Positions 63,936 through 64,000 of a stretch of 64,000 nucleotides of DNA are shown piece by piece (position 1 is the first letter of the stretch; each line of letters begins with the position of its first letter). Source of the stretch: Portulaca oleracea. Its lineage: Eukaryota > Streptophyta > Magnoliopsida > Caryophyllales > Portulacaceae. Both the position numbers and the translations under genes were made by a program. The notes beneath the pieces were generated by a model. The model searched no databases. It was not told the DNA's origin and saw only the letters and a list, made by a program, of their open reading frames with translations. The stretch lies in assembly GCA_029582165.1 (NCBI GenBank), contig CM055889.1, positions 18,198,341-18,262,340 on the forward strand, written 5' to 3'.

Positions 63936-64000
63936 ACTATAAACCTCCCACTCCCATTGTCCCAAGTACATGTCTATGTTGCCAAAGTTTTGATCATGTT
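63936..64000 (+). pseudogene. E-type gag fragment at window end
   Basis: CCCACTCCCATTGTCCCAAG and the start of a zinc knuckle (TCLCCQSFDHV) match E2 near 44040-44098. Here the second Cys is present. Continues beyond the window. Confidence 0.75.

Noticed and set aside
1..64000. Host gene, bacterial operon or phage content
   Set aside because: All long frames trace to retrotransposon gag or pol; no exon-like or operon-like arrangement was found.

Overview
This window looks like a block of nested plant LTR retrotransposons. I recognise no host gene, rRNA, tRNA gene or CRISPR array. Nearly every base belongs to Ty3/gypsy elements. The evidence is TGATGTA...TACATCA LTR ends, initiator-tRNA-Met primer binding sites (TGGTATCAGAGC), purine tracts, 5-bp target duplications, and gag zinc knuckle, protease, RT, RNase H and integrase remnants. 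The host is an angiosperm, probably a dicot; the species cannot be read from this. The TGATG...CATCA ends, the iMet primer site, the gag style and a pol frame that crosses the purine tract into the 3' LTR all recall CRM-like chromoviruses, but that lineage call is tentative. Family letters A-F, J and K are my own labels.

Layout. 1-5490: A1 (minus), a nearly complete gag-pol element with a broken integrase, inserted in B1. 5491-8572: B1 (minus), truncated, inserted in the 3' LTR of C1. 8573-11632: C1 (minus), gag-like ORF without RT. 12019-49010: apparently one D element (minus), with GTAAG at both outer edges, expanded to 37 kb by insertions and duplications. Inside D are: E1 (13013-16923, plus) inserted at D's purine tract; a D/B chimeric ORF; a second copy of the B-LTR/C/D-LTR/E1 block (17983-29563); a 3.1-kb solo LTR K inside that second copy; a tandem LTR-internal-LTR-internal-LTR array of B with a solo LTR F at the same site in each unit (about 29985-41943); D gag remnants; and E2 (42146-47409, plus).

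49011-64000: about 170 bp of unassigned sequence, then A2 (plus, decayed) with a solo D LTR in its 5' LTR, an LTR-like J block with discordant flanks, E3 (54462-59989, minus, complete with TSD) inside an A-family fragment, A4 (plus, LTR plus gag), and a mosaic of E-LTR, J, A-LTR and E pieces to the end.

How the parts relate. A is the only lineage here that still encodes all pol domains, and its visible copies are damaged. B lacks gag and integrase. C, D and E carry a shortened gag fused to pol remnants. In E, the long ORF is preserved in two apparently young insertions although the protease, RT and integrase catalytic residues are replaced in both. All families share the primer site and a hairpin beside the purine tract. 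Most also share LTR ends and an inverted repeat around the TATA box. This fits non-autonomous families that borrow enzymes from an A-like partner. The most interesting candidate system is the E family: a retained Gag / dead-Pol / basic-tail protein moving with cis signals shared with A.
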